In this document: piece by piece, positions 20,934 to 31,986 of the stretch
Layout of the letters: the number at the start of each line of letters is the position of its first letter
How positions within the stretch are numbered: position 1 is the stretch's first letter
Assembly (NCBI GenBank): GCA_018806915.1
Contig: JAGKQI010000005.1
Location: forward strand, 145,253-209,252
Length of the DNA: 64,000 nt
Reading direction: 5' to 3'
DNA from: Phytophthora colocasiae
Taxonomy: Eukaryota; Oomycota; Peronosporomycetes; Peronosporales; Peronosporaceae
Made by a program: the position numbers and the translations under genes
Notes under the pieces: model-generated
Database searches by the model: none
What the model saw: the letters and a program-made list of their open reading frames with translations, nothing else
What the model was told of the DNA's origin: nothing

Positions 20934-22405
20934 ATATTTCGGAGAAGGACGTCTGGATGGGACCAAACACCACAGTCGCCCAGATTGTGGAGTACGGATG
21001 TTATCCTTTTGGACGTTTTGTGAGGCCAGGACTTCGGAGGTATCGAGAATGGGAGGTCCTGATCTATGAGAATACCAACTCCAGACAAGAGCAGCTCCGA
21101 CAACAGAAGTACATGCAGATGCTGTCCGAGTCCGGACCACCATGTGTCCAGAGAACAACCTACTCGTGGCCCAAGAAATTGTTGGTAAGGCCACCCCGAG
21201 GAAGCTCAAATGTGCACATGGTCCAACTTCAAGTTCCACCCCCGAAAATTCCTGATGATTCTGTTCGAGAAGAACTCCCGACCATTTCAGAACCTGACGA
21301 CCCTCCGCGAGTTGTGGAGCCAGATCCTGAAGAACACGAAACTTGTGATGAAGTTCCGGATGGAGATGATGGGTCCGTTTTTGAAAGTTCGGATGATGAT
21401 GAATTCTTCGATGCGATTACTGTGGATGAGGACTTGACAGGGGACGACCCTTCAGAAGATATGGCTCTGGAGGAAGAATTCGAACCCCCTAGGAGATCTT
21501 TTGGAGAGAATGTCCAGTCAGACATGTTGAATCGAGCCATTCGGAGATTGGAAACCAAGTTCACCCGGTGTTTGCACGTGAGTGCAGAAGAGTTGAATTA
21601 GGAACCAGCCGTGTATGTACATGAGGGAAGTGACATGTTGTCCCAATTGAAGGACCAACTGGTCATGCTTCCCGAAGTACATGAGTTGGCTCCAAGTTGT
21701 GACATCGAGAAGGCGGACGTTGGAGAACCCGGAAAGACGACTCCAGAAGAAGAGCGTAAGCTCCGCAATATTCTGAAACGTCATCGGAAGATTTTCTTAG
21801 GGGACGGTAATGCAGCCCCGGCTCTGGCGAGAGGTGTGATTTGCGACTTGGATGTTGGAGATGCTAAACCTGTTGCACAACGACCACGGTCGATTGCACC
21901 TCATTTGGCCGTCAAGGTGTACGAGTTGCTCAAGAAACTTTTGGAGACCGGACTGATCGAACATTCGGAATCTCCTTGGGCATCACCGATCGTTATCGTC
22001 TTGAAGAATGGAGTCGATATCCGGATGTGTATTGATTATCGAGTCGTGAATGCGTTCATCTTGTTGTCGAACTATCCGTTACCGCTGATCGACGACCTTC
22101 TAATCGGTTTCGAAAGTGCAATGTGGTTTATGAGTCTCGACATGACAAGTGGATTTTGGGCTATCCGAATGTCGGAACGTGCAAAGTTGATTTCAGCTTT
22201 CGTATGTCCATTCGGACATTTCCAATGGATTCGTATGCCATTTGGACTCAAAAATGCACCACTGGTTTATCAAGCAGTAATTAACAACTGCCTGTGGGGA
22301 TTCGTCAGATTGCCTCCTGAAGAGGAAGTCCAAGTGGACTCTGAAGTTTTGGAGTTCTTACAACTGAATCTTCCGGAAGGTAATGAATGGCCAAGGTCAT
22401 CATGA
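20927..22405 (+). pseudogene. pol: Gypsy-2 pol: linker and N-terminal reverse transcriptase
   Basis: An acidic protease-RT linker is followed by RT blocks: KLLETGLIEHSESPWASP (about 21942-21995), DIRMCIDYRVVN (about 22015-22050), FMSLDMTSGFWAIRM (about 22128-22172) and MPFGLKNAPLVYQ (about 22236-22274). An in-frame TAG at 21599-21601 replaces a Leu codon found in Gypsy-3, a nonsense change. The frame fails at about 22384, shortly before the catalytic YIDD block, through a small deletion relative to Gypsy-3. The protein is clearly inactive as encoded. Confidence 0.87.
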
Positions 22406-25400
22406 TGCTGGATTCCAAGTCCCAAATCTTTCGGATACTATGACTGTGTTTCAGCGGAATATACCTGCCCCGTCTCAGATGAGTCCGGTGTTGGGACGAA
22501 GTTCCTATATCGATGACATCGCCCATGGTGCTCCAACTTGGGACCAGTTGTGTGAAGATCTGAATGCATTGCTATTTCGACTCAGATACTGGAACATCTC
22601 GGTGAGTCTTCCGAAGAGTGAGTTTGGAAAATTGACGATCCCATACTTGTCTCATGAGATAAGTGCTGAAGGTATTCGAGCTACTCCGAAAATCGCAAAG
22701 GGTGTTTTGGACCTTCCGTTTCCGACCCCTCTGAAAGGCGTCAGTCGTTCCTCAGGAGTTTGAATTATTATCACAAGTTCATTGAAGATTTTCCGGTGGT
22801 CGCAGCAGTTCTGTATGAACTTTCGGACGAACAGATCAAGGCAGGGCGGAATTTGGACCAAGCCAAAGAAGCATTTGGACTTTTGAAGCACAAGATCATT
22901 TCGACCCCGCTACTGCGTCATCCGGACCGAACCCGACCGTTTGTGATTATTCCTCACGCCAATGCTTGGGCCGCCTGCGCAGTCCTCGCCCAGGAATATG
23001 ACGGGATGATTCATCCGGTCAGGTATACTGGACGAGTTCTGAATGATTCCGAGTTACGGTATCACATTGCGGAAAAGGAGGTCATTGCGATCTTGAGAGT
23101 GCTTCAAGTTTTCCGGAGTTTGGTTGAACAGTCCAAGTTGATTGTCTACACCCGTTATTCTGTTTTGAAATGGGTGATCAATTCAAAGTCTGCCGATGGG
23201 CGCTGTGTGCCCTGGGGACTTGCCTTATCTCATTGGGACTTGGACATTCGAAAAGTTCAAAAGGACGAAGATGGTTTAGCGGCTATTATGGGTGCCGGCA
23301 TCACTCCGCGTGAACATTTGGACGAAATTTCGGAATCGCTGATTCCACTCAAGGGACGCATCCGGAAACCTCCAGTGATGAGTATCGAAATGTTGGAGTC
23401 GGATTACGAAGGTATCGTCCTGAATTTTGATGGAGCTGCTAAGACATCCACCCGGAAAGGAAGTTGTGGTTGTATCCTGTGGAAACTGCCTGGTTGGAAG
23501 GTCCTCGAAGCTCGTGGTTTTACTTTGGATAACGTCACAGTAAATGACGCGGATTATCATGGACTTCTGAAGGGCATGCTGATGGCGTCCAACCGGAGTA
23601 TCGATGAGTTGGTAGTGGTTGGTGATTCCAGGATTGTAATTCAACAAGTCCAGGGGTTAATCAACTGCAACCAACCACATCTCCAGAAACATCTCGCGGA
23701 GGCGGAGACTCTGAAAGATAAGTTCCGAAAGATCCGTTTCGTACATCTGAAGCGAGAATATAACCAGGCTGCCGACTACCTGACTTCGAAGTCTCTCCTA
23801 CTAGACGAGTCGTGGGAAGTTCGGGACGAAAGTGACCTGAATCATCTGGAGCATGTGTCCAAAATTGCAGAGAAACTGGTGAAGGTGGACAGCTCGGAAG
23901 AGAAAGAGACTTTAAAAGATGTATCATCCGGAGTTCAAATTTCAGATGATCAAAGTCTTCCGGGACCAGAATCCGCCCCCCTCCCTCCTGCTGCAAGAGT
24001 CATGGCAGTCATTGCACAAGCTGGGGATACCGACCCGGGACGTCCAGATGAAGTCCCCATGGGTCCGTTGGAATTTCAGGCCGAGCGATGGCGGAGGATC
24101 AAGGCACATCAGGATGCGGATGAATACTTGTCCGAGCTGAAAAGTTTTCTGAAAGGTGATCTCGAAAGGTTTTCACGCCGAAGACTCCGGAAGATCGCCA
24201 AGGTAGCCGACCTGTTCACATTGGACAGTCGAGATGTTCTCTACCGGTTGTCGACGATTAGTCAAAAACGACCTCGAGAATTCTTGGGAGAACTCCGACT
24301 CGTCGTGCCAGAATCTTTGCGCCCCGACATGCTTCATTATGCTCACGAAGATTTCCAAGGAGGTCATCAAGGGATCCGTCGGACTCACGAGAAACTTCTT
24401 TCGGAATATTATTGGCCAGGAATGTATGCCGATGTGGAACGACATGTAAAAGAGTGTGTGGATTGTGCAAGTGGAAAGGGACGACCTCCGAATGACGGTC
24501 CGTCACCCGGAAATATCGAGCCATCCTACCCATTTGAAGTCGTTTCGATGGATTTCGTCACGCATCTTCCGAAGTCGGCCCGCGGAAATACTTTTCTGCT
24601 TCTCTTCCAAGATATGTTCTCCGGATATGTCATGTGCAAACCAATGAATTCGACAACTGCCCAGGACGTCGCCGAGGTTTATGAGCAGGTGGTGTTCCAA
24701 CGGTTTGGAGCGAGTTCGATGATTCAACATGACCAAGATCCGCGGTTCATGAGTACTGTCTTCGAATGTTTCCGGAATCTACTCGGAAGTCTTCAAAGAG
24801 CCACCCTGGGATATCGTCCGCAAGCTAACGGTCAGCAAGAACGGTCAGTCCAGACGGTCGTCCGGAGTATCCGAGCTTATATCATGGAAGCAGACCAGAG
24901 CGACTGGGACGACCACGTGGAGAGGCTCATGTTTGCTTTGAACACATCCTTCGATGCTACCCGGTTGGAGACCCCATTCTACCTGGTCCACGGCTGGGAC
25001 GCTCAGAATACCATCTCGGCAATGTTGGGTCCAAAGCCCCACAATCTTCCGGAGAGGACGGCCTACGAGTGGAGACGAAAAATGCAACGCGACTACAGTT
25101 ATGCGATTGCGTTTGCTGAAGAACGTCATCGTTCGGAAGTTCAAACTCAGAGATGGAAAGATTTGTCTGAGAGACTGAAGTCTGGATTCGAGAAGGGAGA
25201 CTCCGTCTGGTTATATATTCCGAAGGTTCAGACTGGTTTGAGTCGGAAATTAGCTCACATGTGGCATGGACCTTTTCGAATTGAAGAAGTTCATGACGAC
25301 TATCTAGTGAAACTCAAGGTCGAGGACACGGGGTACCGTGTCAACCCATGGGTACACATAAGTCGTCTAAAGCCACGAGCCGTATTCCCCAGACGCCCAA

Positions 25401-25711
25401 CCGGTGAAGTCCAAGTGGAAGACGACGATGACTTCGATGCTGCTCTTCTTCCAGAAGATAGCTGGGAGCCTGACGTTGGAAACGACGAGTACGAAGTTGA
25501 AAAGATTTTGGACCTGAGATTGTCGAAGCGGACTCGTACCTCCAAGAGGACTCGAGAATATCTGGTGAAGTGGAAAGGATATGACGAACCTGAATGGCTA
25601 CCTGTATCGCAACTTAGCTGCGGTGCCCTACTCTATGAATTTAACCAAGGAGCGCGGGCGCGGGCGAGGTTCCAGGCGATGCAGGCTGGGGATGATCATT
25701 CCCGAGCTTAG
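22406..25711 (+). pseudogene. pol: Gypsy-2 pol: RT C-terminus, dual RNase H, integrase, chromodomain
   Basis: The RT active block SSYIDDIAHG lies at about 22500-22530. A one-base loss near 22745 shifts the frame, after which 22760-25711 is open for 983 codons. A first RNase H (about 22900-23330) keeps the fold-like pattern, but its usual catalytic Asp is replaced (PHANAWAACAVL). A second RNase H (about 23400-23800) has NFDGAAKTST, VVVGDSRIVIQQ and REYNQAADYLTS. Integrase follows: HHCC (HYAHED...HQG...CVDC), then DDE in MDFVTHLP, QDPRFMS and QQERSVQTV. A chromodomain ends the protein (VEKILD, YLVKWKGYDEPEW, about 25490-25620). The stop TAG (25709-25711) precedes a hairpin by three bases. Confidence 0.9.
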
Positions 25712-26029
25712 ACGTTCACATGTCATGTGAATGTCCGGGTGGATCGATTGGAAGTGTGTTTTCGATTGAATTTTGTTTTGATTACGATTGGATTATGATT
25801 ATCATGGAAGTTGTCGTGAGGTGAGTTTCGAGAGATTACATGGGACTTCAAAGGAAATTAACGAGATGACTACTGGAGATGTTACGAGATGAAATGAGTG
25901 CATTTTGGATGGTTAAAAGTGATTGCTACGTGGAAACATGCAGAATTGAGATGACCTTCATCCGGAGTTGGGCGCAATCTTAGTCTTCACTCCAGAGATC
26001 GGAAAACTGGATGCGCTGCTCGACTGGGA
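25712..26029 (+). other. Gypsy-2 spacer between convergent pol and antisense gene, with hairpin
   Basis: A perfect 8-bp stem with a 1-base centre (25715-25722 and 25724-25731) follows the pol stop. The rest is AT-rich with no recognisable gene. It is the shared 3' region of pol and the antisense gene, so 3'-end formation signals for both strands would be expected here. Confidence 0.6.
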
Positions 26030-28986
26030 TCAGTTTGGCAGAAGTTCATCCGGAACATGAGCAATTCGTTCTTCTTCGGTGCTGCAGTAAACCCACTGCG
26101 CACGTCCAGGTTCTTGCCTGTCCAACAGATTCAGCTGCTCTTTGAGTGTGTATGGATGACCGGTAGACGGGTTGAGATGACCGGGGTCCATCAAGATCCA
26201 GTGGCATAACTTGTTTGGGAAGTTCCACACAACAGGCTCGAACCAAATAGAGTCCGGAAGACGAGACCTCACTCGAGTGAGTAGTGCCAAAGCTCTTTTT
26301 CGGAAGACCGAATGGACATTGGTCCGTTTGTCATGAGCTTTCCGGATAGACAATGGAGCAGATGGCGATCCGTCAAGCGTTAACCAGTGGTAAGTGTGCC
26401 AGAAGGCCCTCGAATCACCAGCGACGAAATTGGTCTAGTCATATAGCGCATCCCGAGCTTCTTCATCCAAATCGTCACGAGTGTGAAAATATAACTCCTG
26501 AGGACGTCGCGAGTACACGTCATTCCAAGGGGCATCCAAGAGAAGCCGTTGCAACTGTCGATCCATACTCCACGAACGTGATTTCAGGATCTTCACATCA
26601 TGACAAGTCTAAAGATGGTGATTTCAATCCGGATGAAAACGGGGAGCCAGATGATGATGATGAACCGTTTCCACCTCCATCACCTCCAACACGACACTCC
26701 GGTTACCGTCGACTCCGTCCGAGTGACTCATCTAACTCCAAGAGTACAGTTCTCGCTCGTCGAGACTTTGAAAGGCTTACATCACTGGAGAAGGAGATCA
26801 TTGAAGTGCCGAGTTCAGGGGAAACCTCTTGGAGACACTACGGAATCCGGATGAAGTGGAGTGATCCGCTTGGAGGTCACGCCCGGCAGACTCCGGGCCT
26901 TCCTGACTATTCTCCGCGGCTGTTCATTGGAGTCGTCTGGACCGAGAATCTCCTCGAGAACACATTCTTGTTCAACCATGGGGCCCCAGTATTCCGGCTC
27001 TCGTTCATCCATGAAAAGTTGCTCCAATACCGATTCTGCCAAGTTTTAGTAGCGTCTCGGGACGTACTTAGTCCAGAAGACTTCATCCAGCTTGTTCCAG
27101 AACATCATCCGGACCAACATGGCTACGAGAGGCTCCAGTTCGAAACGCGTGTGTGCACTACGATCTTCTTCCAACCATTCGCGAGCACCAGGATATTTCA
27201 CACCAGAGATCATCATCATTTAAAGATCCATTCGAAGATCTTCCCAGGCGACTGGATGGTCAGAAAGAGACTGACGTGCCTCAGCTTGCGTCCAGAGAAC
27301 TTGAGCATCATCAGGACGACAATCCAATTGAGAATCACTATCCCAGCCTGATGGTCGACTTTGCATGTGGAGTGGAGCTTTCCGAGATTTCGTGGACTCT
27401 TTTGATTTTGATGATGAACCTCCAGAAGGTGACCGTTTCTTGGATGATGACTTGCCCGAACTTTCAGACGAAACATTTCCAGTAAGGTCGACGAGAGGCG
27501 GTAGCGATGGATCGGATTCTTTAGAGTCTCCATCGTCGTCCGGGCGAATCATTCGAACGTATGCCGGAAATGAAGGGCGAAAATCATCAGGGATCATCAC
27601 TGTGATCACTGTGCGCCATGTTGGATCCACAGGATCTCCATCTCGGAAGTGATTCAAAAGGCCTAACAGACGTTCCCAATTTATCTGGACTTGGGTGTGG
27701 TTCTCTGCCCCAAGAAAGTTCATCAAATCGACCGGATTGAAGGCAGACCGAGCTAGTTGAGATTCCAAACTCCGGCGACGAGATTTTTTCATTTCCACTT
27801 GGCGACGTAAATCTTCAATCTGGGTGCGATGCCCGCGCTTGGCACGATCGTTCTCCTGCAACAACTTCAAAGTGTCTTCACGAAAGTTTCGAATGATCTC
27901 TGTTTTCTCAACTTCCAGATTCGCGATATGTTGATCGCGAGAAGCGAGATCCAACTGGAATTCACGCCTGAGTGAGTCTAAGACATCCTGACGACCACTA
28001 GCATCTCGAACGGATTCTTCGGAGCTCTCGAGTTCTGCTTGGACTCGGCTCAACTTCTCAGTGACTCGACGTAGAGCGGATACAGTGCCGAAGACACGTT
28101 GGGCGAAGTTTTCAGGATCAAATTCGGTCAGGACGCTTGCCATCTGACGACGAAAAGAGAGATCGGCCAACAAAGTTTCCAGCTCAGGACCTTGAAGTGA
28201 ATCGGATCTTGTAGTCAGGATGTGTTCGTTCAAATCATCGCTCTCGTCAAAGAACTGGAATAACATCGCCTTTTCCGAAGTCGAGAGGCGCTCCACTTGT
28301 GCCAGCATTTCCAGTCCACCATAGCCATCTTGGAAGAAACGACTTCGCCCCAAATGATTCGCAACTGCAGAAATCCCGACCAGACGAGTGTCCTCCGCAG
28401 AGCAGAAGTCCGCTATGGTGAGACTGATAGGCGTTTGCTTGGGACCACCCGGGCCGAGTCGGCTTGATACGTTCAATCGGGAAGCTTCAACCGATGTTAT
28501 GGGAGCTGTGCGCACTTTGCCGAGACCCAAGATGTCGCTTGCTGCGCTTTCATCGCGATGTTCATCATTACTCCCGCCTTCCTGCGCTTTTCCACTTCCT
28601 GGTTGTACATTATCCCCTCCCGAAGACTGCTTAGGGATGTCAGATTGACTGCCAGCGACGCTTGAACCATGTGTGGAGGTGATACTTGACCCTGGGGCGG
28701 CTTGAGCAGCAGGTACGGCCGTAGGAGATATGTGTGACGACGTGTTAGCTTCCATTGGAGCGCTCAGCAGCCGCGATATCGCAAAGTGAGCGTGTGAGTT
28801 TGTTTGGATTTTTTGACGTGAAGTGATTGGCTGAGTTGGGACCGGGCGAAGAAAAGACGCCACCTCCGCTAGTTGGAGAACCGAATTGGAGTTTGCGTGG
28901 AAATTTGACCGATTTACTGGCGGACGACTTCTCCTGGATAACCGACTGGACTTTGATCGTGGTGCCTTCGTCTTGCTTCGTCTCAT
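26030..28986 (-). pseudogene. Gypsy-2 antisense third gene with coiled coil, broken downstream
   Basis: An ATG at 28986 opens a 588-codon frame to TAA at 27220. The same frame resumes at once and reads protein-like sequence (for example FWTKYVPRRY) to a TAA near 27046 and a TGA near 26815. Coding then shifts frame to 26030, with a convincing C-terminus (FEPVVWNFPNKLCHWIL, WVYCSTEEERIAHVPDELL). The N-terminal part is Ser/Ala-rich. A central coiled coil (about 28090-27740) has RVQAELESSEESVRD and REFQLDLASRDQHIANLEVE. A Ser/Lys-rich region follows. Original length was probably near 980 codons. Its place mirrors the Gypsy-1 antisense gene. Function is unknown; the coiled coil suggests self-association. 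Confidence 0.7.
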
Positions 28987-29030
28987 CGCGACCTATCACC
29001 TCGGAAGCAAATTGCTCAATGAGAGCTCAT

Positions 29031-29045
29031 GATGAGAGGGACGGT
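29031..29045 (+). other. Polypurine tract of Gypsy-2
   Basis: GATGAGAGGGACGG, mostly purines, lies directly upstream of the 3' LTR start at 29046. Confidence 0.65.
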
Positions 29046-31489
29046 TGTGAAGCTGTGACTCTGCAAATTTTCTATGGACTGCCGGTTCCCAGAGCCAGAG
29101 CGGCATTGACGATATTACTGGTCCAAATGATTTCAGGGTTAAGGCACAATTGTGGGTGCCAAGGGACAAGGGCAAGCCTGGGAAGGGGTTGCCGACTCCA
29201 AAAGATGGAAACGACTTGAAAAGATCCTGACATACTCCGGAAGATGCACTCCAGATGATTCGAACACCGAAACCAAGTGACTGTTCGGTAACGCCATGAC
29301 CAAGGGTTCTATTTTTGGAGTATATGCGAGACCCAAATTATCAAGTCGAAGGTTCGAAGTGGAGGTTAACGTTTGACTATCGGAGACTGTCTGGTTTGTA
29401 CCCAGTATCCTGGTTGAGTCTCGGGTATACTCAAGGCCATATATTTCCGACCGACCAAGACGACCGACGATGATGTGTCCGGAGCCAGCTGGAATTCTTC
29501 CGTGTTCTTTGACTCTATGGTATTCTACTGAAACGCAAGCCTCTTCCTGATGAGACGCCCCTACTACATAGTGAAACCAAGTATATTTTTGCATGTTTAG
29601 CTAGTGCTAGCTATTATACATTAAAGAGAGTTCAATTTGCCACCAAGGGCGCAAGTGCAAAGTCTTGGAAGGTGTTCCCAAGACACACTGTGAGGAGCCG
29701 TGGACCAGCCTCGAGAAGAGGGCTTCACGTGTAGCCGAACAAGCGTCAGGCCGCGTCGACAAGCGTCACCGCCGCGTGAATCTCCGCCAGGGTAAGACCA
29801 AGTTGGAAAGGTGATCCGGGCGGCGTATCCCGGGCGTGACCCCTTCCATTTCATATTCCAGTTGATACTTTCGGGTATTATTTCATATTATAACTGCGTT
29901 TTGGGAGGTTAGTGGTAGTCACCCCTAAAATTGATTGATTTGACTGCTTGTGTGTTTGGACTGTATTGGTTGTGTGTGTTCTTAAATACTACATAGTATT
30001 TTGGACATATATATTGGATTCTATTCTTCTGAAGATTCCTAGTGAATCTATCAGAAGTGGTGCGCTGTTTAAAGAGCCCCGGAACTGTGCCAGTGTTCCG
30101 GACTTTGCTCTAGTCGTACTGGCATTTGGAGTGCCCACCGCTCGAGGGCCGAAAAGAATAAGAAGCGGTTGTATATTTTGGTTTAACTCTCTTGTATACA
30201 GTGCGCGCCAAATCGATAGGACCCCCCCTGAAAATGCCCATAACTCAGTCAGTTTTTATCATTTTAAGTTGCGGTTTTGACAGTAGATCCATAACACGGT
30301 AAGAAAGGACCTACGGGCGTTTGTTTTAGCGTTTTTGCACCCTAAAGTATGGCTCCCATACAAAAAACTGTTTTTTGCCAAACGACACAATTTAGGACCC
30401 CCATGCTTCAATGCAAATCCCTATACTAAATAAAACCCGCTCAAAATGATATGACTGGGGATTTGTATGGGGACATGTTCTAAACCTCTGTAGAGTGAAG
30501 GTGAGTGCATGTATCATGACTCTGAATTACACAGAACATTGATAATAGATAAGTGCATATTTGGTAGAGATCATATATGCTTTAGAGAGTTCTTATGCAA
30601 GGAATCGACATTATTATTTTGTCTCTAACATTTGAACGCATTTTGACTATGATTTGCTAAAAAACAGCCACTAAATGACTGACTGTTAAAGTGCCAGCAA
30701 TTACTTTGTAACTCTCTGCCAATGGTTATGGCCTTCTCTACCAAATATGCACTTATCTATTATCAATGTTCTGTGTAATTCAGAGTCATGATACATGCAC
30801 TCACCTTCACTCTACAGAGGTTTAGAACATGTCCCCATACAAATCCCCAGTCATATCATTTTGAGCGGGTTTTATTTAGTATAGGGATTTGTATTGAAGC
30901 ATGGGGGTCCTAAATTGTGTCGTTTGGCAAAAAACAGTTTTTTGTATGGGAGCCATACTTTAGGGTGCAAAAACGCTAAAACAAACGCCCGTAGGTCCTT
31001 TCTTACCGTGTTATGGATCTACTGTCAAAACCGCAACTTAAAATGATAAAAACTGACTGAGTTATGGGCATTTTCAGGGGGGGTCCTATCGATTTGGCGC
31101 GCACTGTATTTGGTTAACTGTTGGAGGGAAAGTACTTTGCTCATAAGTGCTTACCCATTTTCGGACTAATTAACCACCGTTTGGGAAGTGTTTATTTGGT
31201 TAGCACTCTCCGTCCGGATCTAGTTCTACAATCTTTTGGAGATAACACTTTCGGTGCAGACTCCTCGCGTTCGAAGACAAACGACACCTACGAGGGTAGT
31301 CACAAGGTCACACGCCAAGCCACTTTCCGGACACCCATTTGGACACCGGAAGGTGGTGCTGACTCACTCCAACTGGACACCTGACTACTAACTCTCTTTT
31401 GGAGTTTTTAGTGTCTGGGTTGTTCCTTTTGGACGGCACACTATACGCAACCCCCTGGGCGGTCAAAAGTGTTCACCCACTTCGCCACA
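29046..31489 (+). repeat. Gypsy-2 3' LTR (contains MITE)
   Basis: It matches the 5' LTR from TGTGAAGCTG to TTCGCCACA and is followed by the TTCG duplication. Without the MITE and its duplicated TA it is 1,534 bp, against 1,535 for the 5' copy. Confidence 0.95.
30199..31106 (+). mobile_element. Long-hairpin MITE (Tc1/mariner-like ends, TA duplication)
   Basis: The 908-bp insertion has arms 30199-30570 and 30735-31106 that are inverted copies of each other over 372 bp; I found one mismatch by eye. The loop is 164 bp. The ends begin CAGTGCGCGCC, and TA is duplicated at 30197-30198 and 31107-31108. The uninterrupted 5' LTR shows the empty site at the corresponding place (about 15289-15297). No transposase is encoded, so an external Tc1/mariner-type enzyme probably moved it. 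Confidence 0.92.
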
Positions 31490-31986
31490 TTCGGCGCACA
31501 AGTTGCGCAACGGAGACTTTAAGTTGCTTGGTCGGGGCCGGGTTTCCAGGGATTGTCGCACGCTTCGAATCTGGATCGGCGTCTGTGGAGAAAAGTTCTT
31601 CTTCAATATGCTCACACAACGTAGCGCGAGGGGTGTTGAGTTTTAAAGCTCAATCTTCCACTGACCACTTTGCGATATTTAATGCCGATGCATTCTTCTT
31701 CTGCTCCTTCATAGCAATCAGGATTTCGATTCGCTCAGAGATGGTGTGCGGCATCATGAATGGTTGGAAGACCGAACCAGGGAGGAAGCGTTGACTCGTT
31801 TAGATGTTTGTACTTCAGGAATGACCATATATTCTCGACTTTATCGATAATTAAAATTTATGAAAATTACTAGAAGTTTGTATAGACAAAGACATGGTTT
31901 TGTCGAAAAGTAGCCTTGAAACATATGTTTTTATAATATATTGGGAATCAGCGTAGTTGATTTGGGTGGGGTAGGTCAAGGTCGCA
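31490..31986 (+). repeat. 2.24-kb tandem array, rest of copy B
   Basis: It continues the unit exactly where it was cut at 14140, after the TTCG duplication, to the unit end, where Gypsy-3 is inserted. It contains the 5' part of the minus-strand HTH gene (ATG at 31757). A TGA at about 31652-31654 replaces the Trp codon of copy A, so this copy was dead independently of the insertion. Confidence 0.93.

Larger units (their letters stand above)
14141..31489 (+). mobile_element. Gypsy-2: 17.3-kb Ty3/Gypsy LTR retrotransposon with dual RNase H, chromodomain and antisense gene
   Basis: It is bounded by near-identical LTRs (14141-15675 and 29046-31489, the latter enlarged by a 908-bp MITE) and a 4-bp duplication TTCG (14137-14140 and 31490-31493). 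A primer site follows the 5' LTR and a purine tract precedes the 3' LTR. Genes on the plus strand are gag with zinc knuckles, protease, RT, a degenerate and a second RNase H, integrase and chromodomain. An antisense gene occupies 26030-28986. By eye the LTRs differ at about seven positions plus one indel, which implies recent insertion. The coding regions nevertheless have several stops and frameshifts. Confidence 0.96.

Noticed and set aside
26353..27351. 332-codon plus-strand frame in Gypsy-2
   Set aside because: It lies opposite minus-strand sequence that reads more like protein, in line with the antisense gene, and resembles no retroelement domain.
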